Below, piece after piece: positions 54,641 through 64,000 of a stretch of DNA of 64,000 nt. The notes under the pieces were generated by a model. It made no database searches and was not told the origin of the DNA. It saw only the letters and a program-made list of their open reading frames with translations. This DNA comes from Paralithodes platypus (Eukaryota; Arthropoda; Malacostraca; Decapoda; Lithodidae). The first letter of the stretch is position 1; each line of letters begins with the position of its first letter. Location: the NCBI GenBank assembly GCA_032716605.1, contig CM064485.1:32837722-32901721 (forward strand). The letters are read 5' to 3'. The position numbers were made by a program, and so were the translations under genes.

Positions 54641-57364
54641 CTACGACTGATCATCCACCCTTGATAAACAATCCGCGATCACATTGTCACATCCAGCAAT
54701 ATGACGGATGTCCAGGTTATACTCCTGCAACATCAAAGACCACCTGGTCAGTCTCATATTGCGATTGTGAAATTGATTCAGGAATCTCAAAGGGTGATGA
54801 TCAGTGTAGATAACCACGACTGGGCCATAGGCTGGAACATACACCTCGAAGTGCCTGAGCGACAGCACAATCGCCAGTAATTCCTTTTCTATTGTAGAAT
54901 AGTTCTTTTGTGCAGCATTGAACTTCTTAGAAAAGAAACTTACTGGGTGTTCCACACCTTCATTGTCTGTCTGTAGCAAGACGGCACCAGCCCCTACACC
55001 ACTAGCATCTGTTGCCAGCTGAAAAGGCCTGTTAAAGTCTGGGGCCCTGAGTATCGGGTGAGTACATAGCAAATGTTTCACCAAAGTGAAAGCCTTTTCA
55101 CACTCAGGTGCCCACAAAAACTTGTTGTCTTTAGATAACAAATCTGTGAGAGGTGCCAACACCGTTGAGTAACCTTTTATGAAGCGTCTGTAGTAGCCTA
55201 TCATACCCAAGAATCTCATAATCTGCTTCTTGGTTGTTGGGTGCGGAAATTTATCGATAGCCTGTACCTTGTTCTGAGGAGGGCACACCTGTCCCCTTCC
55301 CACTACAAACCCAAGGTACTGCACAGTGGCTTTTACGAAGTCACACTTTGCCAAATTTACTACCAGACCTGCTTCACTAAGTTTCCGGAACAAGGTCTCA
55401 AGGTGCTCACAATGGCTCTCAAAGTCGTCATCATAAATGATTACATCGTCCAAATATACGGTGCAATTTGGAATGTCCTTTACAATTTCATTCATCAGGT
55501 TCTGAAACGTTGCTGGTGCATTCTTAAGTCCGTAAGGCATAACATTGCACCGGTAGGTACTCCCGTCCACAACAAAACCACATACCTCTTTAGCACGCTC
55601 GGACAAAGGTACTTGCCAGTAACCTTTTACTAAATCTACTTTAGACAAAAAACGAGCATTACCAATTTTGTCAACACTATCATCAACCCGAGGAAGAGGA
55701 TATGGGTTAGTTGGAGTCAAACCGTTTAACCTACGGAAATCAATACAAAAGCGTACCTTGCCATCTGGCTTAGGCTGCAGTGTTACAGGGGAAGTCCACT
55801 TAACTGTGCCTTTCTCTATCAACCCTCTACCGAGCATATACTCCAACTCATCCCTCAGAGCTGGTAGTTTTATGGGGGGCACACGGTACGGGATTGACTT
55901 AAAGGGTAGATGGTCCCCCACATCAACATCATGCATAGCCTGAGTAGTGAGGCCTGGGTGTTCAGCAAATACAGTGGGGTATGAACCGAACAACTGACGG
56001 ATAGCATCAAACTGCGGCTCAGGCAAATGAGCTATAGCCTCGTCAGCCCTTAGGCTCGAGTTCCCCGCCCACTGATCCGCTGAAACATGTTGATCCCAGC
56101 TATCCTCCTCTGAAGCTTGACTGTCCCCCTCTCCTTCTCCACCACGGCCGCAACAAGCCAACACAGGGACAGTGAGAGGCTCAGAGGGGCGCCTCACATA
56201 CTCTTTAATAAGGTTCACGTGACATAACTGGTTCTTTTTCCTCCTGTCTAGAGTGGCAACAAGGTAATTTAAGTCTGAAATTTTTTCTACAATTTTATAA
56301 GGTCCAGTGTACTTCGCAGAGAGGGGGTTACCAACCAAAGGCAACAAAATTAATACCTCTTGTCCTACAGTGAACTTCCGGAGCCTCACTTTGCGATCAT
56401 ACCTGTCCTTCATCAAAGCTTGTGATTCTGTCAAATTTCTACCTGCCATCTCCAGACTCTTAAGCATGCGCTCACGGCTTTCAAGCACATACTTTAATAA
56501 TGGACAAGGCTGCACAGTCCCCTCCCAAATTTCTTTCAGCATGTTAAGGGGGCCCCTGACACGGTGTCCAAAAATCAGCTCGTTTGGACTAAATCCCAGG
56601 CTCTCACCAGGTACCTCCCGAGCAGCAAACAGCACATAAGGCAATCCAAGATCCCAATCCATACCGTTGTCAGCACAATAACACCTGAGCATGCTTTTAA
56701 GTGTAGCATGCCACCGCTCAAGCACCCCTTGACTCTCAGGGTGATACGCTGACGATACTACTGCTCGTATCCCATGCTGTTGCATTGTTTGCTTGAACAT
56801 GTTGGAGGTGAAATTAGATCCCTGATCAGACTGAATCTCCTCCGGGTATCCGTACCTTGAGAAGTACCACAACAAGTTACTGACTACCGTCTTAGCCATT
56901 CCATTTTTCATAGGGTATGCATCGGGGTATCTAGTGGCAACATCCATTATGGTTAACAAAAATTTATTTCCCGCCTTAGTGGGAGGGAGTGGACCAACCA
57001 TGTCAACAATAATTTTACTAAAGGGTGGCCCAATCACAGGAATAGGGTGTAACGGAGCCTTAGGAATAACTTGGTTCGGTTTCCCGACACGTTGACAAAT
57101 ATCACAGGAGTTTATCCATGACTGCACATGAGACTTCATCCCCGGCCACCAAAACAATTTCCCCAAAGCCGCCACCGTTTTTCTCACCCCTAGATGTCCT
57201 GCCAGTGGTGTATCATGCGCCAACCTCAGTAGGCTATCCCTGCACTCCCGTGGCACCACCAACTGGTCCACTACTCCGGACCCCTTTTGCCAACTACGTT
57301 TAGGGTCTTGAAAACGCCTATAAAGGATGCCTTCTAAATAAAAAAAAATCTCCTGGCTGTGCAT
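54641..57364 (-). CDS. pol: G3 pol: integrase-RT-RNase H
   Basis: A 907-residue frame with unusual order. Integrase: zinc finger H50, H57, C87, C90; core D121 (IIVDMVGP), D180 (IQSDQGSNF) and E216 (QGVLERWHA), i.e. D,D35E; GPY/F-type KYTGPYKIVEK at ~351-361. Then a linker, and RT: SPVTLQPKPDGKVRFC ~525-540, motif A D577 (KVDLVKGYWQ), YLDD at 637-640. RNase H: D786 (LATDASGVG), E828 (STIEKELLA), D855 (IYTDHHPLRFL). It ends with VIADCLSRVDDQS. All catalytic residues are present. In ordinary Ty3/Gypsy elements integrase comes last; the order here fits Gmr1-like elements. It overlaps the gag-protease frame by 47 bp, one frame off. Confidence 0.93.
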   Translation of the reverse strand: MHSQEIFFYLEGILYRRFQDPKRSWQKGSGVVDQLVVPRECRDSLLRLAHDTPLAGHLGVRKTVAALGKLFWWPGMKSHVQSWINSCDICQRVGKPNQVIPKAPLHPIPVIGPPFSKIIVDMVGPLPPTKAGNKFLLTIMDVATRYPDAYPMKNGMAKTVVSNLLWYFSRYGYPEEIQSDQGSNFTSNMFKQTMQQHGIRAVVSSAYHPESQGVLERWHATLKSMLRCYCADNGMDWDLGLPYVLFAAREVPGESLGFSPNELIFGHRVRGPLNMLKEIWEGTVQPCPLLKYVLESRERMLKSLEMAGRNLTESQALMKDRYDRKVRLRKFTVGQEVLILLPLVGNPLSAKYTGPYKIVEKISDLNYLVATLDRRKKNQLCHVNLIKEYVRRPSEPLTVPVLACCGRGGEGEGDSQASEEDSWDQHVSADQWAGNSSLRADEAIAHLPEPQFDAIRQLFGSYPTVFAEHPGLTTQAMHDVDVGDHLPFKSIPYRVPPIKLPALRDELEYMLGRGLIEKGTVKWTSPVTLQPKPDGKVRFCIDFRRLNGLTPTNPYPLPRVDDSVDKIGNARFLSKVDLVKGYWQVPLSERAKEVCGFVVDGSTYRCNVMPYGLKNAPATFQNLMNEIVKDIPNCTVYLDDVIIYDDDFESHCEHLETLFRKLSEAGLVVNLAKCDFVKATVQYLGFVVGRGQVCPPQNKVQAIDKFPHPTTKKQIMRFLGMIGYYRRFIKGYSTVLAPLTDLLSKDNKFLWAPECEKAFTLVKHLLCTHPILRAPDFNRPFQLATDASGVGAGAVLLQTDNEGVEHPVSFFSKKFNAAQKNYSTIEKELLAIVLSLRHFEVYVPAYGPVVVIYTDHHPLRFLNQFHNRNMRLTRWSLMLQEYNLDIRHIAGCDNVIADCLSRVDDQS

Positions 57365-59141
57365 CGCCGTCCTCGTCGAGCTCTACAGCTCCATTAGCAC
57401 ACGTTTGGAGCTCAGGGTCCTCTAGTTGCAACCGACGTATATCTGAGGGTGCCAAGCGATCTAACTGCTCCCGGAGCAATGCATGACCTTCCCCGATACT
57501 GGGCTGCTCCCTCTGTCTCTCTCGATGTACATAACGTTGCTGTCGTGGAGACTCGTCATGCCCAGCCTCGTCACTCTCGATGACAGGCCCAGGGGCTACT
57601 CCAGAATTAAGTAATGGTGCTAATACTGAATCACCCAGGAGAGCCGCCGAGTCAAAACTCTTAAAACCAACTCCAGCTTTAGCCTCCTCCTGTTGATCGT
57701 TCCTCCGCTGGTCTGAAGACGGAGGACTAGGCTGTGACACTTTAGCTGCCCGAGCTCGGGTGACAACACACGCCATGGGTTGTGTCTGGCACCGCTCGAC
57801 CCACTCTTGCTCTTCCCTACTCACGTCGGCCGGCCTCTCGGCAACGACTAAGGGTAGAACCTCAGAAGCGGGCATTGCAAAGTCGTTGCCGAGAAGAAGG
57901 TCGACGCCCTCCACTGGCAGTTTCTCCACAATCCCGACATCCAATTCACGTGCCACACCATCCACCTCCAACTCCAACCGCACCAGCGGGTATGACCGAG
58001 TTGCATTAATACCCTGCACCACTACCACCCGAGCCGCGTTTATAGGGTAGCCAGTCAAGTTTTTCATCAGAGTCTGGGAAGCACCTGTATCACGCAAGAC
58101 CTCTACTCCATGCTTGCGCCCCGCCCACATCACGCAACCCCGCCCTCTATGGTCGCAAAAAACATCCTGAGCAGGGTTCGAGCCTCCCAGGTGCTTCTGC
58201 ATTGGCTGTGCCTCAGCCTCTGACGAACTGCCCCAGGCAAACTCAGATGACTTCGGAGACACACCAATGTTGCAGGCCAAAGACACAGCTGCTGTAGGTG
58301 GTTTGCTAGGACAGACTCTTGCAAAGTGCCCCTTTTTATGACAATGATAACACTCCAACTCCCCTTTGGGCTTCCCTTGGTACTGGGAAGGGCCCGGCCC
58401 CTTCTTAAATGGGACGGTGCTAGTCTTGTGGTCAGTCTTGGTATCATGGCTCTTGTACTTGTTTGCATAAGGTATATCACTAACTCGGGGGGGTGGGGCG
58501 TCACGCCCCTTGTTACCTGCCTCACTACGCTGGGCAGACCCGCACCCACGAATTAGTGATAGCCGGAGGTCAGCCATCTCAGCTGCCTCCTGTAGAGTTT
58601 TTGGGTTCTTTTCTTTAATAGTTAAAGTCATTTCTGCACCAGTACACTTATAAAACTGCTCGAGCAGAAACAGCTCAGTCAACTGTTCGGCCGTCTCAGC
58701 TTTCTCAGAAGGTGTCCAGTTTTTAAGTGCATCTTTTAAGTCCCGGGCATGTTCAAGAAAGGTCGCCTCCCTAGTCTTTGTAACACCCCGAAACTTCAAT
58801 CGATATGTTTCCGGTTGCAACTCGTATGCCCGTAGGACAGCTCTCTTCAATTCTGGGTAGTCAATGCAAGACTCTAAAGGCAGTGCATCATAAGCCTTCA
58901 GACCCTTACCCGTAAGTCTTGAGGAGACTAGAGCTGCCCACTTCTCTTCAGGCCAATTATGCTCCCTACATTTCTTCTCAAAACGATTAAAAAATTCTGT
59001 GACTTCAGTTTCACTAAATACCGGCACCAATTTGACTAATTGGGCCAAGGACTGTTCTCTTACTTGGCCCTCACGGCCCATCCAAGTCCCTGTCGACTCT
59101 GCACGAGACTTATCTAAATCTAATTTAGCACAATATTTCAC
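57318..59141 (-). CDS. gag: G3 capsid, nucleocapsid and protease
   Basis: A 607-residue frame. Capsid covers residues ~35-200, whose last part (LKFRGVTKTREATFLE, LTELFLLEQFYKC, KTLQEAAEMADLRL) is SCAN-like. Zinc knuckle CYHCHKKGHFARVC at 264-277. Protease with DTG at 351-353 (LRDTGASQTLM) and VDLLLGNDFAMP at ~413-424. The frame ends within a T9 run (plus-strand A9 at 57340-57348) whose next frame begins pol. The apparent start is a GTG at the junction with the gag N-terminus, so it is really the continuation of 59764-59138 after a one-base shift. Confidence 0.9.
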   Translation of the reverse strand: MKYCAKLDLDKSRAESTGTWMGREGQVREQSLAQLVKLVPVFSETEVTEFFNRFEKKCREHNWPEEKWAALVSSRLTGKGLKAYDALPLESCIDYPELKRAVLRAYELQPETYRLKFRGVTKTREATFLEHARDLKDALKNWTPSEKAETAEQLTELFLLEQFYKCTGAEMTLTIKEKNPKTLQEAAEMADLRLSLIRGCGSAQRSEAGNKGRDAPPPRVSDIPYANKYKSHDTKTDHKTSTVPFKKGPGPSQYQGKPKGELECYHCHKKGHFARVCPSKPPTAAVSLACNIGVSPKSSEFAWGSSSEAEAQPMQKHLGGSNPAQDVFCDHRGRGCVMWAGRKHGVEVLRDTGASQTLMKNLTGYPINAARVVVVQGINATRSYPLVRLELEVDGVARELDVGIVEKLPVEGVDLLLGNDFAMPASEVLPLVVAERPADVSREEQEWVERCQTQPMACVVTRARAAKVSQPSPPSSDQRRNDQQEEAKAGVGFKSFDSAALLGDSVLAPLLNSGVAPGPVIESDEAGHDESPRQQRYVHRERQREQPSIGEGHALLREQLDRLAPSDIRRLQLEDPELQTCANGAVELDEDGDAQPGDFFLFRRHPL

Positions 59142-59764
59142 CGAGTCGTACCTAAGCTCAGCCTCATAACCTCAATCTCATGCCTCCTCGTCTCATCCTC
59201 CTGCCTCCTGGTCTCATTCTCCTGCCTCCTGGTCTCATCCTCCTGCTTCCTAGCCTCAATCTCCTGCTTCCTAGCCTCAATCTTAGCAAGCTCAAGTCTA
59301 AATACCATATCTGGAGACAGGCAGGAAGAGGGAGCTGCCACTACTGAAGGAGGGGGGGCAAAAACTGGGGAACCACCATGTGCACCACCCGAGGGCACTC
59401 CAATCTGCCAATTCTCATCCCTCTGTGGGAGAGTGCTAACCTCCGGTAACTGAGTGGACGGCACTGTGGGAGTCGAGTGAGAGGGGATCTGGGGAGGAAC
59501 CCCCCCAAACGCCCTCTCCTCCGAAACCCCATGTCGCCCACGCAACACCCAGGAAATCAGCTCCCCCTTGGACATCCCTACTACATTGGAAATGCCCAAA
59601 ACCTTGGCTATCAGGTGCAAGCCACAAACATCCACCCCAGTCAGCCTCTCCTCCGTCACGTGGTACCGCTTACTCACAAAAACTCTAGCATCCTCCTCAC
59701 TGGTTACTAACGGCACACCTTCAAATGTCATCTCTCGCTCATCGTCAGTGCTAATGCACGACAT
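59138..59764 (-). CDS. gag: G3 gag N-terminus
   Basis: ~209 codons from ATG 59764. The early MSKGELISWVL segment corresponds to the SAP-like helices of G1 and G2. A Pro/Ser-rich linker follows, and then 5-6 copies of a charged hexa/heptapeptide (EARKQE, ETRRQE, DETRRHE) predicted to be a coiled coil. It ends SLGTTR at a stop; reading one frame over gives EAELRYDSVKYCAKLDLDKS, which matches the G2 gag, so a one-base indel lies near the end of the repeat. Confidence 0.85.
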   Translation of the reverse strand: MSCISTDDEREMTFEGVPLVTSEEDARVFVSKRYHVTEERLTGVDVCGLHLIAKVLGISNVVGMSKGELISWVLRGRHGVSEERAFGGVPPQIPSHSTPTVPSTQLPEVSTLPQRDENWQIGVPSGGAHGGSPVFAPPPSVVAAPSSCLSPDMVFRLELAKIEARKQEIEARKQEDETRRQENETRRQEDETRRHEIEVMRLSLGTTR

Positions 59765-59958
59765 ACTGAAGTCCACAAAAAAATTCTCGAGACAAAAGTG
59801 TTAAACTTCCTATGCAAGCACTAATTACTAAATTAACTGGAGTCTCTTAAATGCTTTACTAATTGCCATACAAAAACAAATATTCTTCAATATGCACGCT
59901 AAAATACAAACAAACAAATGTTGTACAACTCTGCAAAAATTTATACTGTTCACAAAAT

Positions 59959-59975
59959 CCTAAGCAAGGTCGCCA
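59959..59975 (-). other. G3 primer-binding site
   Basis: On the minus strand TGGCGACCTTGCTTAGG starts two bases after the LTR end. Nearly identical to that of G2. Confidence 0.7.
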
Positions 59976-59977
59976 TT

Positions 59978-61831
59978 TGTTACGACCTGGCACTCGGGTA
60001 CACAAGGGCTCTCAATCAGGACTCGAATACGGATCGCTGCCACAACGGAAACACACGATCCCAACCCCTGAGTACTGCCAGCCGAACAAAAAACACCAAT
60101 ACCCTCCAGAGTTCAATCTGCTATAACGGGGTATACAAGAACTCGGTACTAGTGTTCAACAACAGACTAATAAAGAGACAGGAATTCTCTAGTCTGGTCA
60201 ACAATCAAACAAAGAAGTAAGAAACAACAACACCAAAGAATAGTGTTGGCCGAAGCCGAAGTAATCCACCCTTGACTAAGAACTTAAGAAGTCCTCCACC
60301 CTCTACTTCGGATCGGCACTATTACGTTACGTTAATTAATAGTCCTTAAGCATCGAGCAAGGAATCTTCTGAAAAAAGTTAGATGCTTCTCGGATGCTCG
60401 TAAGAAGTACGTATCGGATTTTGAACAGTAATTCAATAAGAAAAACACTGGCAATTAAATACTATTAAAGGTTTAAATTGGCATAAGAATAATTAAAAGA
60501 ATATGCAATAGTAAATGGCAAACATTAAAAGGAAGTACTCCGCAAATGCAACGGCAATAGCCTACTCGGATTGTGCTCGTGGGCCACTAATCACTAAAGT
60601 AGCCAAGCTTGCAACACATGAAATCAATAATGCATAAACAATAATTTCATACATAAGGAAAGCTTCAATACTATTCTGTATCTACTAATCGAGTAAAGTC
60701 TAGCTGGGGTACTGTGGGCAAAAGGTAGCAGTGACTGAGCAAAAACGGCTCGTAGCCTAGCGAAGTCCTCACAACCGTTTAAAGTATTACGTTAACACTA
60801 ACAAGTGCACTTTGAGAAATCCAGATCCCTTGTATCTGGTTTTCTCCCGGCTCCTTGACAAAGTAAAAACAAGCTGTTAATAAAATACAGGGTGGTTAGG
60901 CTCTTGCCCTCACGCACTGTAAATTATTAACTCAACACAGTCAGCCGCGAAGACAACCTAGGCTTCACTGAACCGAAACGAGTATGCAGGTTTATCGCTT
61001 AACCACTGCATCAAACAACAACTCGTAACACAGAAAAGCCTTACCCCAGTCTAGCATTACCTATACTAGCAGAAAACAGGAATAATAATAATAACACACT
61101 GGGAAATGCATAGACAAGTGCAACAAACATAAATCAATCCTATTCTAAGTTAACCCTTCCAAAATAGGCTATCTAATAGGCATGTATCTCATGAGAACTC
61201 AAGCGATAATACGTTGGCTGACTAGCTCTGCACCAACGGGACCATGGAAGTTAAAAAGGGTAGGGAAAAGAGGAGATAAGAATGTAAGGTAGTAGAGAAA
61301 GTTCACATCAGTCAGAAGAATATATAGTTAGCAAGGGAAATGAGAAGTCGCTCTGCCTAATGAGTTCTGATCAAAAAATGGCTAGACTTCCCTTTTTATA
61401 CTCGGCCCTCTAGTGAGCCCAACGTGAACTACTAAGGACCGCCCACTGACAATCATTACGTAATTTCTCTCTCTCCTCTGGGATAGACAAAGGCTTTCCT
61501 AGCACTGAAGGGGGGGGGGGGGGAGGGCTAGTGAGTTAGGCCCACCTCCCGCATGGCGCACCCACTGACCCCCAACTGTGGCTGCCGCTTCTCCCATCAT
61601 TACAAATAAGTTTTACACACAATAATTATAACTAATGATATAAAATAGAACTCGTTGACTCAGATGAAAACAAAATACATATTCATATTACTTATAGTAC
61701 AACGGCTCACATGAACTAAGTTAGGAAACTCTACATAGACTACAGCCAAAGTTCCTGCCCTGACGATCCTAGCGAGAGTGGGGCATGACTAGGCGTTCTG
61801 TACAGCATGCTCACACTGGACATGCGTCACA
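59978..61831 (-). repeat. G3 5' LTR, 1854 bp
   Basis: TG...CA ended (minus-strand start TGTGACGCATGTCC, end GGTCGTAACA). Collinear with 52389-54243; differences include a 3-bp indel near 60645 and the length of a G run near 61510. Confidence 0.93.
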
Positions 61832-63152
61832 ATGTTTTTTGCACTCGTGTTGCGCGGCCGTTGCAAGAAAACTAGCGGTCATACAAGGATCGTTGTGGTG
61901 TCATTGGAAAGCTCTGTTTATGCCCTTTCAGGGATAGATACTTGTTTTACGCTCTGGGTCTTATTTAGGCATGAAAATGATCACGTAAACAGCCCTATTT
62001 GGGTAAAAACACCCCGCTGGTGGCTACATATTATTTACCGCCTAGGCCGCTCGTTAGGTGTTAAAGTATCCCTAATAGGCTCAAAATTGCGTCGCGTCAT
62101 ATGTCTGAGAGGGTTAATGATATACTTAACTCATCAGGAGAGACTTTATATCATGAGCACACGATTAATTAATTCTTATATGCAAAGATAATCTCATGGG
62201 TCAAGGAATTCAGATTTAATTATTTACATCTACTGAAGTATAATCGAAGGCTGGAACTAACCTACGAGTGGTGACAATAAGACTACAAGTTAAATGTGGC
62301 GTACACGACACAACGAAGTTGCACTTAGATGGAAATACCTGATAAGGTATGAAGGAGGTCTGAACTGGTTAACAGTTTCCTATATGGAATACATAACAAT
62401 TGGCGTTGTATTAGAGTTGGTGAAATAATTAGACAATAGATCTACACAGAAACTAAAATTCCTAGACGAGCAGGATCGAAATTATATATTTCATAATAGA
62501 ATAAACTAATACCTTCTTCACAAATTATACTATTAACGCACGGCAAAATAAGGCGTAATAGAGGGGAAACTGAGTTTTGAAATAGGTATGAAATTGAGCG
62601 TAGGTTCGAAAACAAGTTCTGGTCAACATAGAGCGTAGGTTCGCCTGGCCAGACTTCAGGGCTGCTTCGTACCATCAGGAATCCCACGTCCAGACGTCAG
62701 AGGCACACAACAGGGCTCGTTGTAGGCTCGAGGGGGGAGGGGAATGCAGTTGCCACTTTTAGTTAGATGCTCCGGACTTTTCAGACTTAAGAACATTACC
62801 GAGGTGGAAGTGCTTGCTTTCTCAACAATTTCGTTGAGTACATGTTCAGATATTTTCTGAGCTTCAACTTATAGTAATTCAATGTTAAAGGGATATAGTG
62901 AATCGTTGTGACATCAATAGTGAAGTAAATACTTAGCTTAAAAATACATGGTAGTTATCATAAGGTACCTAATCATTTAAAGTATTTTATTTAATACTCC
63001 GGTGGGAGTTACTAAGTCTAGGAAGGATATAATAGCAGTTCTGGTGATTTTATTATAATTGAGGGATATTTGTGAATCAGGGAATAACTCTGGTCTTCTC
63101 TATGTTCCTGAGTTGGTCCAGAGTTCTTCATAACAGTCTTGTATTGTAGATT

Positions 63153-63530
63153 CTAATATCCCCACTGATGTCGGTAGCACTCAGGTCTTTGATGTGGAAT
63201 TTGCATAAACATGTGTTCTGTGTACTGCAAATCTGGCTGCTGGTGAAATGAAGGTTGGTGATTGGTGGGGAGGGTTTGAAACCTGGATGGTGATTGGCTG
63301 ACCTTTCCATTTTTTAATAGGGGTGACTGACCTAGGTGACCCGTCTCCTTGGTAGACAAAAGACGGAAATGACCAGGTAAAATGGGGTACTCCTCTGTTT
63401 CTCGTTTCTCCTCATCATGGGGGACTGGTATGAAATGGTGTCTTGGTTGTTTGTGTCTTCGTTTGTCCTTCCTACTCACCTGTAGGCTGGCAATCCTACA
63501 GGTATTTCCCAACCCCGTTCTATCCAACCC
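63153..63530 (-). CDS. Hypothetical R1-encoded peptide, copy 2
   Basis: The R1 frame in its second copy; it remains open upstream to 63608, beyond the shared block. It shares CRIA, PGHFR/SGHSR, GQS, SQSP, HQPSF.QQPDLQY, HMF.QI.HQRPECYR..WGY and the stop position with 11986-12339. It is Arg/Lys/His/Gln-rich, with no signal peptide, membrane segment or known motif. Silent third-position differences are frequent in the C-terminal block. Unknown function; it could be an R1 gene product or a fossil exon. Confidence 0.45.
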   Translation of the reverse strand, partial: GLDRTGLGNTCRIASLQVSRKDKRRHKQPRHHFIPVPHDEEKRETEEYPILPGHFRLLSTKETGHLGQSPLLKNGKVSQSPSRFQTLPTNHQPSFHQQPDLQYTEHMFMQIPHQRPECYRHQWGY

Positions 63531-63812
63531 CGTCACTTCACATACAGTGTGTACACATAGCTTACTCATATACAATTTACATGCATACATTATCACAAGA
63601 CCAGACAAATTAATGAGAGGAATGTTATAGGTTAGGAGAGAGGGTCACTGTTTGTGTGAGTATGCAGATGGGGGTCAGGTCAAGGGCATCAACATAGGCA
63701 AAAGAGTGTACTCCAGAAATTGTGATATAATGTGAGGTCAATCCTACAGTCAACTCTGAAAAAGGTCTGAACTGGGGAGTTCGGATTATAGAAAAGAGCT
63801 CAATCCTTTGTA

Positions 63813-63844
<32 letters not shown>

Positions 63845-64000
63845 CATGTGTGAGTGTGAGAGAGACAGATGGCAAAATGCAAAGCTGAACATTGTAGCGA
63901 TATATCATTTTAGATAAAGGTGAACACACACTAATAATAATATTATGGTTAGGTCATGGCTGATTGGTAGGAAACCGAGTTGGTATCAAGGGTGTAAAAT
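63531..64000. other. Flank with GT microsatellite
   Basis: A (GT)n tract lies at about 63817-63843. The rest of the right edge shows no gene or recognised repeat. Confidence 0.6.

Larger units (their letters stand above)
52389..61831 (-). mobile_element. Ty3/Gypsy element G3 (Gmr1-like), near-complete, 9443 bp
   Basis: 5' LTR 61831-59978, primer-binding site, gag, nucleocapsid-protease, integrase-RT-RNase H, polypurine tract, 3' LTR 54243-52389. Flanked by a 4-bp duplication ATGT (52385-52388 and 61832-61835) inside the 480-bp MITE. I count roughly 15 differences plus small indels between the 1.85-kb LTRs, so it is a young insertion. Two single-base frameshifts (near 59141 and 57345) are the only evident defects. 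Confidence 0.93.
52137..62060. mobile_element. 480-bp TTAA MITE, copy split by Gypsy G3
   Basis: TTAA at 52133-52136 and 62061-62064. Own sequence is 52137-52388 plus 61836-62060 (~477 bp), aligning end to end, in reverse, with the uninterrupted copy at 19916-20395 (shared blocks include GGTGTCATTGGAAAGCT, CCCTTTCAGGGATA and TTACGCTCTGG). Confidence 0.8.
51954..62113. mobile_element. Outer TTAA MITE (~232 bp without insertions)
   Basis: TTAA at 51950-51953 and 62114-62117. The left end is CCCTTTCACGCACATATGAC GC and the right end, read inward, CCCTCTCAGACATATGACGC. The element's own sequence is 51954-52136 and 62065-62113; the rest is the inner MITE with G3. Inserted into R1 copy 2. Confidence 0.75.
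43295..63500 (-). repeat. R1 copy 2, expanded by nested insertions
   Basis: The R1 sequence on this strand consists of 63500-62114, then 51953-51896, then 43961-43295, together ~2.1 kb. It is collinear with 11990-14850 across both gaps. The first gap is the TTAA MITE nest (51954-62113) and the second is Gypsy G2 (43962-51895). At the first gap the aligned position in copy 1 is a TTAA (13875-13878), as expected for an empty target site. Confidence 0.8.

Noticed and set aside
57318..57364. Programmed -1 ribosomal frameshift at the T9 run of G3
   Set aside because: Pol lies in the +1 frame relative to gag-protease, so the classic -1 slippery mechanism does not fit.

Overview
This window reads as a repeat-dense stretch of an animal nuclear genome. 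The mix of CR1-, Jockey- and RTE-type LINEs, tRNA-derived SINEs, long TA and GT microsatellites, TTAA-flanked MITEs and large Ty3/Gypsy elements suggests an arthropod, and I would guess a decapod crustacean. That identification is inference, not something the sequence proves. There is no bacterial gene organisation. The only host-type gene I can support is one DHHC palmitoyltransferase-like coding region (28.4-29.25 kb, minus strand), and it carries a frameshift.

Layout. 0-7.6 kb: a GT-rich 73/75-bp minisatellite, bracketed by two tail-to-tail LINE 3' ends and split by a CR1-type LINE. 7.7-11.7 kb: low-complexity DNA, a TA-flanked foldback element, a perfect 95-bp palindrome, large foldback repeats and small tandem repeats. 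12.0-14.85 kb: an uncharacterised 2.85-kb dispersed repeat, here called R1, which starts with a short reading frame that looks conserved. 15-19 kb: nested LINE fragments (CR1, Jockey-like, RTE) and a SINE. 19-26 kb: a decayed conventional Gypsy element (RT-RNase H-integrase order) carrying a MITE and a LINE. 26.5-28.1 kb: a Harbinger-like non-autonomous transposon inserted in an older hairpin repeat. 28.4-29.3 kb: the DHHC gene. 30-31.8 kb: a Jockey-like LINE broken by a TTAA MITE. 34.2-42.0 kb: Gypsy element G1. 42.1-43.2 kb: a CR1 fragment and a tRNA-derived SINE. 43.3-63.5 kb: one minus-strand copy of R1 expanded to about 20 kb by nested insertions.

The most striking part is the right third. 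R1 copy 2 was hit by Gypsy element G2 (43.96-51.9 kb) and by a small TTAA MITE. That MITE was hit by a second 480-bp TTAA MITE, which was in turn hit by full-length Gypsy element G3 (52.39-61.83 kb, 4-bp target duplication). Related copies elsewhere in the window (R1 at 12 kb, the 480-bp MITE at 19.9 kb) serve as empty or near-empty sites and confirm the boundaries.

G1, G2 and G3 share an unusual pol order, protease-integrase-reverse transcriptase-RNase H, and a SCAN-like capsid region. That combination fits the Gmr1-like clade of Ty3/Gypsy. G3 is essentially complete apart from two frameshifts. G1 lost its integrase core and has a LINE inside its zinc knuckle. G2 lost integrase and the RT catalytic core but keeps one very long frame broken by a single UGA. 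Alignments were made by eye, so similarities and counts are approximate.
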